Positions 1 through 11,900 of a stretch of 64,000 nt of DNA are shown in pieces. The notes beneath the pieces were generated by a model. It saw only the letters and a list, made by a program, of their open reading frames with translations, made no database searches and had not been told where the DNA came from. The translations under genes and the position numbers were made by a program. The DNA is from Bryopsis sp. KO-2023. Its lineage: Eukaryota; Chlorophyta; Ulvophyceae; Bryopsidales; Bryopsidaceae. The stretch covers positions 4,092,001 to 4,156,000 of the forward strand of contig BSYQ01000010.1 in assembly GCA_030272585.1 (NCBI GenBank), read 5' to 3'. The first letter of the stretch is position 1, and each line of letters opens with the position of its first letter.

Positions 1-110
1 GCACCAGCTCAAATTTCAATTCCCTACTCCCTAACAAAAGCCTTTTAACAATTTTGTCTTCCACCACATTTTCAATTTTTATGCGTTTTGAAGGGGCAAC
101 ATGGGCTCAC

Positions 111-319
111 CAAAAAACACAGCAAACCCCAGGTGCTAAAAATATTTTCTTCCATAAATTCTCGACCCTCCCATAATTATCCCCTACAAGAATTATGTTT
201 TCTTCTTGTGAAGCAGCAAACTGAACCACCTTCAGTGTCTTATTGTGTTTTTTTTTACTCTTGAAATAAAAGAAGAGTTGTGGTTGATGGGGACGATAGA
301 TGTCAAAATATCGTTCAAC
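111..319 (-). CDS. Internal exon of an unidentified gene leaving the left edge
   Basis: I do not recognise this gene. On the minus strand an acceptor at 320-322 (CAG) opens a frame that stays open for 69 codons to a donor GTGAGC just below 111 (phase 2), so the gene continues beyond the left edge. The translation begins VERYFDIYRPHQPQ and contains QFAASQEENIILVGDNYGRV, which resembles one blade of a WD40 repeat. A WDR4/Trm82-like protein is possible but rests on one blade only. No start codon lies in this exon. A possible first exon lies at about 880-927 (minus), ending at a GTATGT donor. Coding-like segments between 620 and 780 on the same strand could be middle exons, but I could not fix their boundaries. 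Confidence 0.42.
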
Positions 320-1258
320 CTGATATGAAAAAAAATAGCGGGCTAGGAAGAAGGGAATGCAGTTGTTTCTTTTCTTACAGCACCTTTGAAGTCCTGACTT
401 TGTTATTTACGTTTGATGTAACATGTCCAGCTTCTTTCAGTTATCATTATCCATTTTAAAAAATGTTATTTCTGGCAAGGGGACTACAGAAATAGTCTGA
501 GAAGTCTTGTTTTTTCCTTCCAAAAATATTCCATTTCCATACTTTTTTGTTTGGAGCAACAACAACAATCAATCAATTACAAAATAGTTCCTAGAAAATG
601 CCTGCATAGTCCTTTCTCAACTATCGTTCTTCGCCAAAGTAGAAATACATCGCCACGAAAAGACTTGGAGAAAATACATTGCTGTACAATCCAACCCAAT
701 TGCTCAAAACCACGGCAAAGGTTAGCCGAAACAAATCTTTTCAAAGTCCAGGAATGTGAAACAAAAAACAAAAAAGTCAATCTCAAATCAGTCAAAAAAT
801 AAAGGGTGAAGTTTTTCACATTGGCAACCAGAAAACACCAAAACAAACATTGATAAACGATGGCAAATTGAACATACCCGAAATTTCTGAGGAGGGCACA
901 AAAAGATGCTTCATGCCGCGTGCGCATTCGCTGCGCTGTCCCTCGGCACCCCACGGCGCGTGCAGTCAAGCATCACGAGGTCGTGCGCGATAGGTCACAC
1001 CAGAAAAAGTGCGCGAACGTCTACCCTTTGAAATGAAAGACGGCTTGAGTGTGTTCTGATGCTGGCTGTCACAGACGCATATAGCTCGGAAGGAGCGATT
1101 CAGAATCGCAACCTTCCTTTCGTGCTCGTGTTGCGAGTTCCTGCTTCTTTTTTTCCTTCTTTCCTTCCCCCTTTCCCTTTTCTCACCGAATAACGCCCCC
1201 TGGATAAACCGCACGAAGCGAGGAAACTGAGCTCGTGAACCAGGCACGATTGGATACC
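320..1258. other. Upstream region of the left-edge gene and of the 1259 gene
   Basis: No complete gene can be supported here. The minus strand may hold the first exon of the left-edge gene: ATG codons at 927 and about 914 are followed by a good donor GTATGT near 880. Base composition changes at about 900, from AT-rich to CpG-containing, and stays so to 1258. That suits a shared promoter between that gene and the plus-strand gene at 1259. Confidence 0.3.
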
Positions 1259-2763
1259 ATGTGGAAGGTGGCGGCTGCGATGGTTCTCTTGTGCGCCCTG
1301 CTCCTGCAAGGTCCGACCTGGCGGCGCTCGGAATTCGAGCTAACCCAGCTAAATCGCTTCCATGGACCGCGCTTCCAGCAAACTGTGGGTCGTAATGATC
1401 GTCCTTTAGGAAAACATGGGCCGCATATCACTTTTGACGGTGTGTTTATCATGGCACAGGTGCCGCCGCCCGCGATTTGAAGGCCTTCAACTTCCTTACG
1501 ACTCGTAAGTCACCATTTGAAAGGGAAAAGATCGCAAGCCGCTGTGTTCTTACTCATGAAATCTTTTCCTGACAATCGACGCGGGAAAAATTCTTGAAAC
1601 GAAGATGTGTGTGGTTGTCGTACAGGGGGCTGGTCGATTGAGAAAGGCCTTGGGCTAGGATTCACCTATGAGGACTATGGAGGCAATGTGGACTTTGGGC
1701 CATTCACTTTTACAAAAGATCCTCCTTCGGATCCAGACCCACCACCACCTCTCATTCAGGCAAGATCTAGAATTTGAAAAAATACAGCTTTTTCTTACTG
1801 ATCAACCCGTTCCCGGAATTCCTATTTTAACATCAATGATTCATCGTCAGATCACCTTCAAGGAGGAACAAAAAAATGAAACTTGGGTGTTGAAAGGCTC
1901 CGAGCATGGTACGGTTAATTTTTTTTTTTTTTTTAATGTGGTGGAGTGAAAGGATAGTAGGAGAGGGGGACGGCAGCTGATGCTATGCTGTGCGATATCT
2001 GATACGTATTCTTTGCTTTTGATTTTCTTGTTTCAGGAGTTTTTCAACGGCCTGTTTGGAGGATTGTTCCGAGGTTGAAAAAAAACCTTCAGGAAATCTG
2101 TCCGTTCATTTCGAAGTTCAACGTGATTGATGGGAACACATTGCTTGAAAGCTTTTTGTGCAGTTATAGTCTTGATGACAGTGTTTAGTAGTCCAGAACC
2201 CCTGACCTTATAAATCTTAGTATTTGGCCACATTGATTTGGCTTCTTTTCTTTTCTTTTACCTTTTTTGACTGTTGGCATCTTTTTTCTCAAAAATTATG
2301 CATTTTCTTTGCTTTTTTGTTTTTTTAATCAGCATCTTCGTCAGCATACGATCCTGTGTTCGTTTCACAGACTAGATGTTGCTATGTATCAAATATTTTG
2401 CTTTGGAAATTTAGGATTAAGTGCCAATTCCCCGTGTTCCTTTGTTTTTGTGTATTGCTGCGACTGGGGAGGTCAGTAAAACTGGGTGTTTTTTGTTTTT
2501 TTTTCAAAGGCACGGAACAAGGGGTCGGTGTTTCAAAAACAAATTTGAAAGGTGGTTAAGGAGTTTGTTGTTATGTTATGTCTTTTCGTTCTTTCCTTGC
2601 AACGATCATTGGTTTCCCCCTTAGGTCTCTTCGTTTGTTCGACGGGCTCCGAAACATTTTTGCCAAAAGAAAAGTTAAAGAAGAGGCTGGTATTTTTGTT
2701 CCGCTGATAAATGACAGACTTGTTCAAGGCTCAGGGATTCGCAATAATTGTGTAATGAATTAA
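1259..2763 (+). CDS. Unidentified secreted or membrane-anchored protein, eight exons
   Basis: I do not recognise the family. Exons read 1259-1388, 1460-1504, 1626-1759, 1851-1908, 2037-about 2180, 2333-2471, 2510-2551 and 2625-2763 (TAA). The start at 1259 gives a classic signal peptide (MWKVAAAMVLLCALLLQG). Exon 3 gives GWSIEKGLGLGFTYEDYGG followed by an acidic, proline-rich stretch. The last exon gives RLFDGLRNIFAKRKVKEEAG. Introns close in phase; the one after 1759 uses a GC donor (CAG|GCAAG). The exon 5 to 6 junction is the weak point. Exon 5 can read to a TAG at 2186-2188, so a shorter product of about 170 residues ending there is the alternative. A phase-1 donor near 2180 would join it to the three later exons, whose phases agree with one another. 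Confidence 0.55.
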
Positions 2764-2963
2764 CTTGCTTTTTGTTTTGTCTGACCACTTTTCTTTCGTT
2801 CAGCTGGCTTCATAAATCCAACACTGGTTCTTTTGTCATTTTGTTCGACCGAAAATAGAAAATGTTTTCTGAAAAACCAAACAGTGTATGAAAGAAACAC
2901 AAAAAAATTGCACTGTTTAAAAAAATAAAGTGTGCTCATTCACCCATCGATCCGTTCCAAGGG

Positions 2964-3317
2964 ATGGACGGAATTTTTGTTTCCCCCTTCGCAAATCCCA
3001 AGTTCATTCTGGAGGGTGCGCTGCACCCCGTAATTTCAGTCGAACACCCTTACTTTGAAAGACCCAAATGTTCACGTGGAGGGCTGATTCGGTTATTGAA
3101 TCAACCCACCTCCCCTCCCTCCGAAGTCCAGAGTCTCAACCGCCCTGCCAAGTCTCGGAAAGCAGCGATCAGGGTCAAGCAGGGCGCCGCTGGTGCTGAT
3201 TTAATGGAGGAATGTGATAAATCTGGAGGTGTAAAACCGGTCGTTGCCAGGGAATATGTGTCGATACAGGACGGCGAATTATTTATTCAGTTCTTTCTCC
3301 AGCAGGCGAGGGCCTGA
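2964..3317 (+). CDS. Hypothetical intronless ORF, 117 residues
   Basis: An ATG at 2964 opens a 117-codon frame ending at TGA 3315-3317. The product is soluble, mixed in charge and without membrane spans or a signal peptide; it ends SIQDGELFIQFFLQQARA. Codon use and amino-acid balance look protein-like, but I recognise no family and there is no second exon in phase. It may be a real small gene, a lost exon of a neighbour or chance. Nothing else in 2764-3486 looks coding. Confidence 0.3.
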   Translation: MDGIFVSPFANPKFILEGALHPVISVEHPYFERPKCSRGGLIRLLNQPTSPPSEVQSLNRPAKSRKAAIRVKQGAAGADLMEECDKSGGVKPVVAREYVSIQDGELFIQFFLQQARA

Positions 3318-3524
3318 GAGCAGGGGACTAAGAAAGCGGAACAGAGCGTCGTAAATATAGAAAAAGCGCTAGCGGGTGGGCACCGAACGTCCAGGAAACG
3401 CGCGCGTCACTGCTGAAGGGACGTCGCGGAAAGAAACACGCGGAAAAAACAACTCCGACACCAGGGAGGGGCTTGAGCTGCTAAGAATGGACGGTGCGTA
3501 AAGTGCCGGTTTGCAAAAGCAACC

Positions 3525-3580
3525 GGGGGGGGGGACGGACGTGTTGAAGTGGTGCTCTCGAGGGCCCCCCCCCCCCCCCC
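3525..3580. repeat. G10 tract and C16 tract 30 bp apart
   Basis: A run of ten G (3525-3534) is followed by a run of sixteen C (3565-3580). The two are complementary and could pair as a hairpin, and the G-rich strand could form other structures. They sit just upstream of membrane protein A, inside its proposed first intron. Exact lengths of such runs are error-prone in assemblies. Confidence 0.8.
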
Positions 3581-3723
3581 GCTCCCCTTGAAACGGAAAA
3601 AAACGGAATTGCACACCACGTGACGCTGTGGAGTGTACTTTGTCTTACCGAGTGTCTACTTTAGCACGTGCTTTTGAGGGCGTCCATTTTTATATGTCGA
3701 AACCCTCCTGTTGGTTTTTACAG

Positions 3724-4685
3724 TGGACGACACCCCAAGCCAGGAGGGGACGTGTTTTCTAGCGCCCCCCCAGCCGTCGACGCAACACAAGAAGCCCGGA
3801 AAGGAGATTCTGAAGTCCAGGTGGTTTTGGCACCCCTGGAACCTCGCTTTCGACAGCTCTTTGGAGAAGACGTATAATGCTGCGTGCAGGGTGAATTTGG
3901 TCGGGTGGGATTGCTCGGTTTATGTCTTGGCTTGCGTTCCGATTCCCATGTTGTTGATGATCGTGTGGAGCGCAAGGGCCGACCCCCTGTACAAAATCGC
4001 AATTTCCTCGATGTTGAGCATCCTTCCACCCATGCTGGCCTATCTCAGTTGCTACCAAGCAAAATGGTACTGGGAGAGAAGAGACACAATAGTGTCGCTG
4101 ATTCAAATCGCCGCTGGTGTTGGGATGATGCAGTGGAGCATGGATCCGGTGGAATTCGTGGCTGAGGAAGGAGGGGAGCCCCGAGCGATCGACCTGGCCA
4201 CCCATATCCTCACGAAATCCCCCATAGCTGCGAGTTTGTTCTGCGCGGTTTGCTTGAGGCTGAGGTTTCGGAAGCATCTGGTGATCCAGCTGGTCATGTT
4301 GGCCCTGTGCTGTGGCTGGTCGATAACGTTCTGTTCGTCGTGTGGGGGTTCGGTGCTTGGCCACCAGCGAAACACGCTGTCCAATTCCTTGGGAAAACTG
4401 ATAGATGGGATTCACCCGGTGACCATGTTCATGAATTTGCCGGAGAGCAGCCGGTCATGTTTGGGGGTGTGTCTCTTCTTAACTACGGTACTGGGGTTTC
4501 TGGCACCCATGGCGCTGGTGTATTATGCTGAGATTTCCTCCAGGGAGAAGTTTCTGGAGGACCGGGTGGAAAAGAGTGAGAAAATCTCACTCCTTCAGTT
4601 TCGAAGGAAAGGTGTGGAGTTTTTGATCTGGTTTCTTGTGGTGATGGTGCAAGTTGCTTGGATAATTTTTCGAGGGTTTGGGTGA
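3724..4685 (+). CDS. Seven-span membrane protein A, paralogue of B at 25233-26880
   Basis: The main exon begins after an acceptor (TTTTTACAG) at 3723 in phase 1 and runs to TGA 4683-4685, about 320 codons. A candidate first exon is the 7-nt ATGGACG at 3487-3493 before a GTGCGT donor; its phase fits but nothing else supports it. The protein has a short polar N-terminus, a WFWHPW motif, then seven hydrophobic segments. The last part carries APMALVYYAEISSREKF and a basic/acidic cytosolic loop before a final span. Protein B shares the WFWHP motif, a KSPIA motif, a P-x-ALVY-x-x-EISSR-x-x-F-L block and the same phase-1 intron at the N-terminus, so the two are clearly paralogous. The family is not one I recognise. 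The fold could be receptor-, channel- or transporter-like. Confidence 0.75.
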
Positions 4686-5611
4686 GGGAAACGGCTGAAC
4701 GAACAGAATTTGATATATGTCGGGATGTGGGGGTTCCAACATATTATGTATGTAAGGTAGATGGACAGATGTTTTTTGAATGGATAGAAAAATGGAAAAA
4801 AAAGGAAAAACGTGGGGTATGTGTGATTTTTTCTTTTGGATATAGTCTTTGACTTTTTTTTGGGGGGGTGGATATGGAGAATTCTGTGAATGCAAGGGTT
4901 TTATTTTGATATATAGAGTGGTTGGATGTTTCCCATCGGACGCATTCAACACGGCGAAAAAAAAAAAAGGGGGAAAAATCGCCGATCAAACAAACAAGAA
5001 AAACAAAACAAACCTCTGATTGTAGATCGTGGTCGTGTTTGAAAAACATTTTGAAAAAAGGCCAATGGAAGGGGTTGGTTTGAAGGGGGATTTTGGTATT
5101 CCAATGTTTTGGGGTTTTTTATCTTTGTGGGGATTTCTGTGTTTTTTTTTGGGAAAAAAAAAACAGACTGTGGATGCACGGTTTTTTACAGTGTTGGGGA
5201 AACAATGCGAGGGAAAAAAAACAAAAGCTGGGAAGGTGTGGGCTATTTTCTTCTTGGCTTCCTTGCTTGGGGGTATTATGGAATAAGTGGTCAGATGAAA
5301 AAAAAAACATTGGGAAATGTGGCAGTCTCATGATGGTTTGGGGGGCCCAGGGAATGTATTTGAAGTCTTTTTCACGATCTGTGAGGGAAAAATCAAAATT
5401 AAAAAAAAAACGAGAGAGAAAGAGAGAAAAAAGAGAGAGGAGGGAGAAAGGAAAGGACAACAGGAATCGGTGTGGTTTCTCGAATCGTGGGGACCTTGCT
5501 TGTCAGACACTTTTTTTTTTAAAGCGTTTGATCTCTTTTCCTGATTTAATGTAGGGATGTAAGGAGTTCTTGTCGTTTGCTCATTGATTTTTCCTTGGGA
5601 GGCCATTGGCT
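4686..5611. other. Intergenic, low-complexity
   Basis: No gene supported. The stretch holds A- and T-runs and a 60-bp purine tract at about 5400-5460 built of GA and GGA steps. The frames open here are T- or A-rich shadows of those runs. Confidence 0.6.
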
Positions 5612-6045
5612 TCACTGGCTGTTTCTTCGTTTTGCAATGAACAATCCATCGATAATTACAACCCACAGCAAAAGAGAGCCACCACCCTCCATGATTTTGA
5701 ACAACGAATCCATGAATGAATCCACAATGAATCCACCCGCCAATGCTCGGGCGGAGGACCTCTATCCACACTGTGGGCGTTTCCAAGATGGTCCCAACAA
5801 GGATTGATCCACAGAAACCACCACATGCGATCCCAAGGTTACACCCAGCTCGCTGTACGGCTGTGGGACTATTTTCTTGGACGCCTGCCTTGCTGCTCAG
5901 TTCGTTTGTACCTACACTCTCGATTCCGCAGCAGAACACCGCTGACCAACAACGGGGGAAAAAAAGAGGGCGAGACAAACTCACCGCATTAGCTACGCTC
6001 GCTGTTTTCCCTGCTCTCCGCGGTCGATTTTTTCTTTCGGGACAT
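5612..6045 (-). CDS. Small unidentified gene divergent from PRA1 (exon model uncertain)
   Basis: On the minus strand an ATG at 6045 gives MSRKKKSTAESRENSE, then donor-like sites at about 5996 and 5985. Downstream, two frames look coding. One gives CNLGIACGGFCGSILVGTI. The other gives IVPQPYSELGVTLGSHVVV and, after a possible 60-bp intron, a C-terminal hydrophobic segment ending LLLWVVIIDGLFIAKRRNSQ at TGA 5612-5614. The second reading looks like a tail-anchored or single-span small membrane protein of about 90 residues, but the middle splice is weak. The start lies only 63 bp from the PRA1 start, so both would share one promoter. Confidence 0.33.
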
Positions 6046-6108
6046 CTGTCACTGAGAGAGGGGGGAAAAGGTTAAAGAAGAGAGAACTTGGTCGAAGGCG
6101 GAGGAATC
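6046..6108. promoter_or_regulatory. 63-bp divergent spacer between the minus gene and PRA1
   Basis: The proposed minus-strand ATG (6045) and the PRA1 ATG (6109) are 63 bp apart. No TATA box is evident. If the minus gene is real, transcription starts must lie very close together or overlap. Confidence 0.35.
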
Positions 6109-8391
6109 ATGTCGAAAGAAGGGGAAACGATCCCGTTGCAAACGGAGGGACAGGGAACCTCAGCCGCGACGCAAAACGCTCGAGCGAGTCTTTTGTTCGC
6201 CGCGTTCGGCAGAGCGAAAGAGTACGCGGGCCAAACGTTCAGCCAGGTGAAAAACAGTTCGTTCATTCTTGAGCACAATTCCTCCGCGAGCATCTCGTGT
6301 TCACTTACAGAGATTTCTGCCTTTTCGTCCGGTGCGTGTTGGTTGAGGGAAAGAGTTTGAGGGGGGCTTGTTTCTTTCTGACAGAGGAAGCCGTGGACCG
6401 AGCTGTTGGATCGCAACTCAATTTCAAGGCCCGAAAATGTTTCCGAGGTGGGAATTCATGAACTCTTTGCTCTGATCAAATCATACCTTGTTGTCTTTTC
6501 CAATTTTTTTTGTTGTGGGGGGGAGGGATTGTGAATTCATGTTTGGCACTGGTGAGTTAACAGTGGAAAAATCCAGTCAGGGAAGAATTGTGTGGAGATG
6601 TTTCCCAATAATTTTACATGCCGCTCAATATCCTTGATCAAATTCACATCAAAATGAAACTGAGTTCAGCTCTGCAAAAACAGAAATTTCTCCGCAATGG
6701 AACCCACGTTTTTTTCCTTTTGTTCTTGCCGATGGAATGTGTTGCATTTTGTTTTGGTTTTTCTTGGCCTACCCAGGCGACGGCCCGTCTCAGGAAGAAT
6801 CTTGCATACTTCCGAATTAACTACATGATCATCGTCATTTTGACTTTGGCTCTGTGCATTGCCTTCAACCCCCAATCCCTTCTGGTATTGTGCGTAGTTT
6901 CAGCCGCCTGGGGCTATGTCTTTATTGTCCGAACATCTCCGCTGAGCATCGGGGGACGAACTATCAGGTAGCGAATGGCATGATGATCAATTGATTTATT
7001 TGTGGAAAGCAAGAATACCCCCTTGATAGGAAGCGGTGAGGGCAGTTGAATTCTTGGAAAAAGTTTTGTTTTGGAAACAGAAGCATGTGTGGGTGGGGAT
7101 CCATTGCCATCTGATATTTTTGTATAGAGAGATTTCTGTGGGGGTCGGATTCATCCATATATTGGAAGGCTCTTTTGGTTTTCTTGGTCCCCCGCCTTAT
7201 TCCCAAGAAAAAAAAAACACGACCACTGTTGCAATATCTCTCCAATTTCTTTTTTTTGGTTGAAACCGTGGTTTCGTGTTGTGGGTGGGCACATGCCTGA
7301 TAGAGATGGTTATAATAGAAAGCCCGTTGGAATTTTCGCTCGCGCTACCACCGTTTTCTTCTTTGAATTATGTTTTTTTTTTACTCGGGGTGCAAGAAAG
7401 AGTGGTTGGATGGCAGGAAGGAGAATAATGTGGTTGTGTTTTGTTTGCAGTGAGAGGGAAAAACTGCTGGGAATGACAGCCATATCATTCGTCACTCTAT
7501 TCTTCTTGACCAGGTACTGTCAAAATAAGAACTTGAACTCGATCCGAGAAATTCGATTCCCAACAAACCGAATTTCTGTGCATCCCCTGCCCTCATCCAT
7601 ATGTATGCACATACTGTATTTCAGTATATCTCTATTTCTGTATTTCTTTTTGGTGTTGTTGGGATGGGGAGGTCAATGAAGGTGCATCTCATTGATGCAA
7701 ATTATATATATAAATAATATATATTGGATTGGTGTTATTTTAATAATCGATTTTTATTCCTTTCTGTGGTGTTTGTGTTTGCAGCGTGGGAGCAGTCCTC
7801 TTTTCGGCATTGTGTTTGGGTGCCACCGTGATTGCACTTCATGGTGCTGTTCGCGTCCCAGATGATCTGTTCACAGATGAAGTAGTGGAGGTAAAAACAA
7901 AAATTAAGGACAATTCTTATTTCAATTCCAATTTTAATTCCAATTCCAATTCTAATTCTAATTAATTCTAATTCTAATTGCAATTTTTTGGTCAAGGAAA
8001 TAAGAAAGTATTGGCTGTTGTTGTGCACCAGAGTGTTTGTTTTTTTTCTTTCAAAGCGCAACATCATTTTTCTTTTTTCCAGGTTGTTTTTCCTTCTTGG
8101 ATTTTCAGTGCATCATTTGAAATTATATGTTGTTCTGTTTTTCTGACCTGGGAACCAGACATTTCAATTTTTTTCTTAAATAATTTCGCAACGAGGCTGA
8201 AAATAGACGTCACCCGTCCCATTGGCCGACACGTCAGCCGGCGATGAGTGAATGATGTCGGGCCAATCCCTTTTGATTGATTAGGTATATTGATTTATTG
8301 ATTTGGGGTTTTCCAGGGTGGAAGCATTTGGTCGGCCATCACAGGCGGAGGAGGAGCCACCATCCCTCCAGCATTGGCCACAAATGTTTAA
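6109..8391 (+). CDS. PRA1-family (prenylated Rab acceptor) membrane protein
   Basis: PRA1 proteins sit in Golgi/endosomal membranes, bind prenylated Rab GTPases and help load them onto vesicles. Six exons join in phase: 6109-6246, 6385-6447, 6777-6967, 7451-7513, 7785-7890 and 8317-8391, giving 211 residues, the usual size. Family hallmarks are the RKPWTELLDRNSISRPENVSE segment (broken by exon ends), then RLRKNLAYFRINYMIIV leading into the first hydrophobic hairpin (LTLALCIAFNPQSLLVLCVV). A second hydrophobic hairpin follows (LLGMTAISFVTLFFL and VGAVLFSALCLGATVIAL), then an acidic and glycine-rich tail. Intron 5 contains an AATTCY tandem repeat. I am sure of the family; which Rab pathway it serves cannot be read from sequence. 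Confidence 0.92.
7918..7986. repeat. Tandem AATTCY/AATTCTA repeat in PRA1 intron 5
   Basis: About ten copies of a 6-bp unit (AATTCC, AATTCT and variants) follow one another inside the intron, flanked by T-rich DNA. It looks like an ordinary microsatellite drifting between two unit types. Confidence 0.8.
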
Positions 8392-8975
8392 CATTCACGT
8401 GATATCTTAATGGGTTAATTCAACAGTTCTCTGTGGTGCTGGGGGTGAGAAGATGGGCCTGTGTAAATTTAACGGGTTCAAGAGATGTGGAAACTGGAAA
8501 TAAAGAATACCACCAGGAGTTGCTGCTTGTACTTTGATTGAATCTGCTGTTGAAAGGGGTTCGACACTCTGTGACAACTCTAGCTTTCCATAGTTTCTTT
8601 CCCTTTTCCCCACTTCAAATCGCAGTAAAAAAAAACTTGTTTCGATAAGATAATGTCACGGTGGAGACATCAGGTGGTGGTGGTGGTGGTATTGTAAAAT
8701 CCTGGATCCAGTCTGGGGCAGTGCTTCTGGCCAGAGAGCTGCCACGCTGCGCATCGGATGGAGATGTTGGAACACACACCCCCTTTCTGGCAGCTGTGTG
8801 AGACAGACTGGGACTGGGCTTCCACGTCTTGCACTTGTCTTCCACGTTTTCGTGTGGTCTAGATTCCTATCAATGGAGAGTAGGTGGCTTGGGCACTGTT
8901 CCCAGGGATTAGGTTGCAGAGGGAGGCGATCGGCCGCCTCAGAGAATTAGGGTCTGATTGGTGTAAGTCCAGCGT
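8392..8975. other. Convergent 3' spacer between PRA1 and the K+ channel
   Basis: No gene seen. The two flanking genes end towards each other, so this holds both 3' ends. A GGT/CCA microsatellite lies at about 8673-8690. Confidence 0.6.
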
Positions 8976-11900
8976 TCAGACTGATTTCTCAAAGTCGTCT
9001 ACAGTTGGCTGGACGGAGGTGCCTCGCTTAAGCTTCGTGACAGCCCCCAAGAGTTTGGATGATATAAAAGCCAGGTTGGTGCTCTTGACTTTCCTCAAGC
9101 CTTGCTCCTTAGCCCGATGTTCCAAGTGGGCGATCGAGGATTCGACGGATCTGATATCTTTTTCAAGATCCTCCAAGGAAACTTGGAGACCCTGGGGAAA
9201 ACGCACAAAAAGTTCACAACGGATGCCACAACAGCTCCACATATCAACATTGCATGACAATGCATGCATGCGTGCATGCATGGGAGTCCCCACCAAGTGT
9301 TACCAAGTGTTCTTTGCATTTTCTGCAAGAACGCACCTCTTGTTGTTCCGTCAGAAACTCCATTTGCTTGTACTTCATCCTGCACAATTTCACCTTGGAT
9401 GTGAATCGATCCTCTCGCATCAGGTCCGCCGCCACCAGAAGGTCTTCCAGCACGCCCAAGGACTCGTTCATTTTCAATTCCAATTGCCTCATCACAGCAA
9501 TCTCCCTTTTCCACTGCAAAATCACCTCCGGGTCGAAAGCTTTCGCGAAACTGGCTCGCTGGAGCATGTCCTCCGCGATTGTTGCAGCAGGGTCTTTGCC
9601 GGTCGCCTTGTAGTAAACGAAAGGAGAGGTGTTGAAACAAACACAGAAGGCTTTTCTGGTACACCTGCACAAATACCACATACTTCCCATTCCTGTTCTG
9701 GGGAAGCATCAAAGACACTGATATAAACTCACCGCTCCAGCGCCAGTTGAGCCTGGCGGCGTGGTGGTGGTCTTTGCTTTGTCGATTATGCGAACGCGGA
9801 TGCATTCCAAGTCGTGCTCGACTTCCGCAAAAATCTTGATGGTGTCTTCCACATTCAACAAGTGCGTCGACAACATGTCCTCCAGCGATTCAACGTTGGG
9901 GGGAACTGTGTTTTCACCCAGAGTCCGAACACGCTCCTGCACGCCAAAACACGCCACCACTCACAACATGAATACCCCCCCCCCCGCCTCCTGCGAAAGC
10001 ATTCAAAGATCCAAGCCACAGCTCGAAGTTGCGCGGAGCGAGCGTTACCTTGTAGTCCATCCACGCCGTCGTGAAATTCGTTCCAATCACAGAGATGGGC
10101 AGAGCTAGGATCAGCAAACTGATCACCATGACCACGCCGGCCACAACTTTTCCCCAGGCAGTCGTCGGCACAATATCTCCGTAACCAACCGTCATTAAAG
10201 TCACCATGCAGAACCAAAACGTCTCAGGGATGCTCCGGAATGGGGTTTCTGGCGGCAGCCCCGTCTCAGGATTGACAAGATGGAGTTCATGGTGCCGAAC
10301 GAAATAGCCGTACTCTTCGTTGTACTGGCCGCGCTCCAGTTGGTATATGACGGACGAACAGATCAGGATGGTGATTGTCAATAGGAAGAGGAGCACCATC
10401 AACATGTCCAAGCTCTCTTTCACAGATTTGGACACAATCTGGAGTTTGGCATACCTCTCACCCAGTTTCAACACACGAAATATCCTAACCAATCGCACCA
10501 CCCTCAACACAGGCACTTGGGCTCCCTCGAAAGTCAGCATCTTGTCGAAATACCAAGGCCAGATCGCCATGAGGTCGATGAGGTTGAGCGGACTCCGAAC
10601 GAAGTCCAGCATCTTCGTGGCGGTCAAGAGCTTGACAATGTATTCGATTGTGAAACAAACCACGCAAACTCCTTCGATCCAGGAGGAGGCGGCCTCCCAT
10701 CCATCTGCTGAATTAATCTCCTCCACAGTGTCGAGGCACAATGTAACACAAGATATGAATATGAGTAGGTTGATGATCAGGGAAATGGTGTACGCAGCTG
10801 TGCTCGATTGTGGATTGGACATCAGATCCCAAATCCTCCCTCGTAACATCTCCCGTTTGTCTGGAAGTAAAAACACATCAAATCTAGGCACTGCCCTCTC
10901 TGGATTTGTCAGGTTGTCATGATCTATCATCCAGCGCCATTCGAGATTCCAAAATGCTCCATTCCTCTCGTAACACTTTGCCAAACAGTGTCAGGCCAAT
11001 CAGCCCAGTCTAGTCCAGTTCACAGACGATTCAAGTTGGACTGTCACACAACGCACCAATAATGACCAATATATATATATAGTTTCCCCCCCTCTTCCCC
11101 TTTGGGTACAAGAAGGAATTATCTGAACCCAGATGTGGAATATACAGTGTTGTGATAACTTACTTGCCTCCAGATGTCCTTCCTCATCCTCAGTGCTCCT
11201 CCTTTGAGGGTCACTGGGGTCCATTCTTCGACCATCACGATCTATTGACAAGAATCGCCGCGTGGAAGATGATAGCTTCCAGACACCGAGCCCCCCGCTG
11301 TGATCATCCCGAAAGGCACATCTGTCTCCACCAATCTCAACTTGCAGTTCATTGACAAGAGGCAGCGCTTCGTCTTGTTCAGTGCTGTGAAGTTCATCCC
11401 CCAGCAGGACTTGTGGTCGGATTTCCACGATGCCTTCCCCCTCGATGCAGTGTTCTGATCGACCCAGGCATTGATAATAGGTTAATTAATGGAGTTAATG
11501 GAGAAAGAGAAGGTATGCCACGGTGCTCCTGCCACACAAACACCTTTTATGGAGCTAGCTGGCTCTGGTAGACTGCTGGCAAGGGGTTCAGCTGGTGCAT
11601 CCCAGATTTGATCTCCCTCCTGTGAAAGAGGAGAGCAAAGTAGACTGACATAGAGTAGCGAAGCATGGTGGCTGATTGCATTTGATCACATGCGGTTAAA
11701 TAGCATTTCTCTTGATTTGATCCTTCAACTACAGTAATGTGTGGTTCGGAGGACTTTTGCTCACAAACACTTTTGGCTGCGGTTCCTCAGCGTCTTATCG
11801 AGGAGACAAACGCGTTCTAGGGTTTCCTACTGCGATACTTTGGCTCGCGAAAAACTCACGCAAGACGTCGTGTCGCTGTTGCTGGTCTCGCCGACTCCCT

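Noticed and set aside
577-969. 130-codon minus-strand frame
   Set aside because: It reads through a good donor (GTATGT) and into T-rich DNA; at most its first part is an exon.
5328-5984. 218-codon minus-strand frame
   Set aside because: Its start lies inside a likely intron and its end is composed of A/T runs; only part may be coding.
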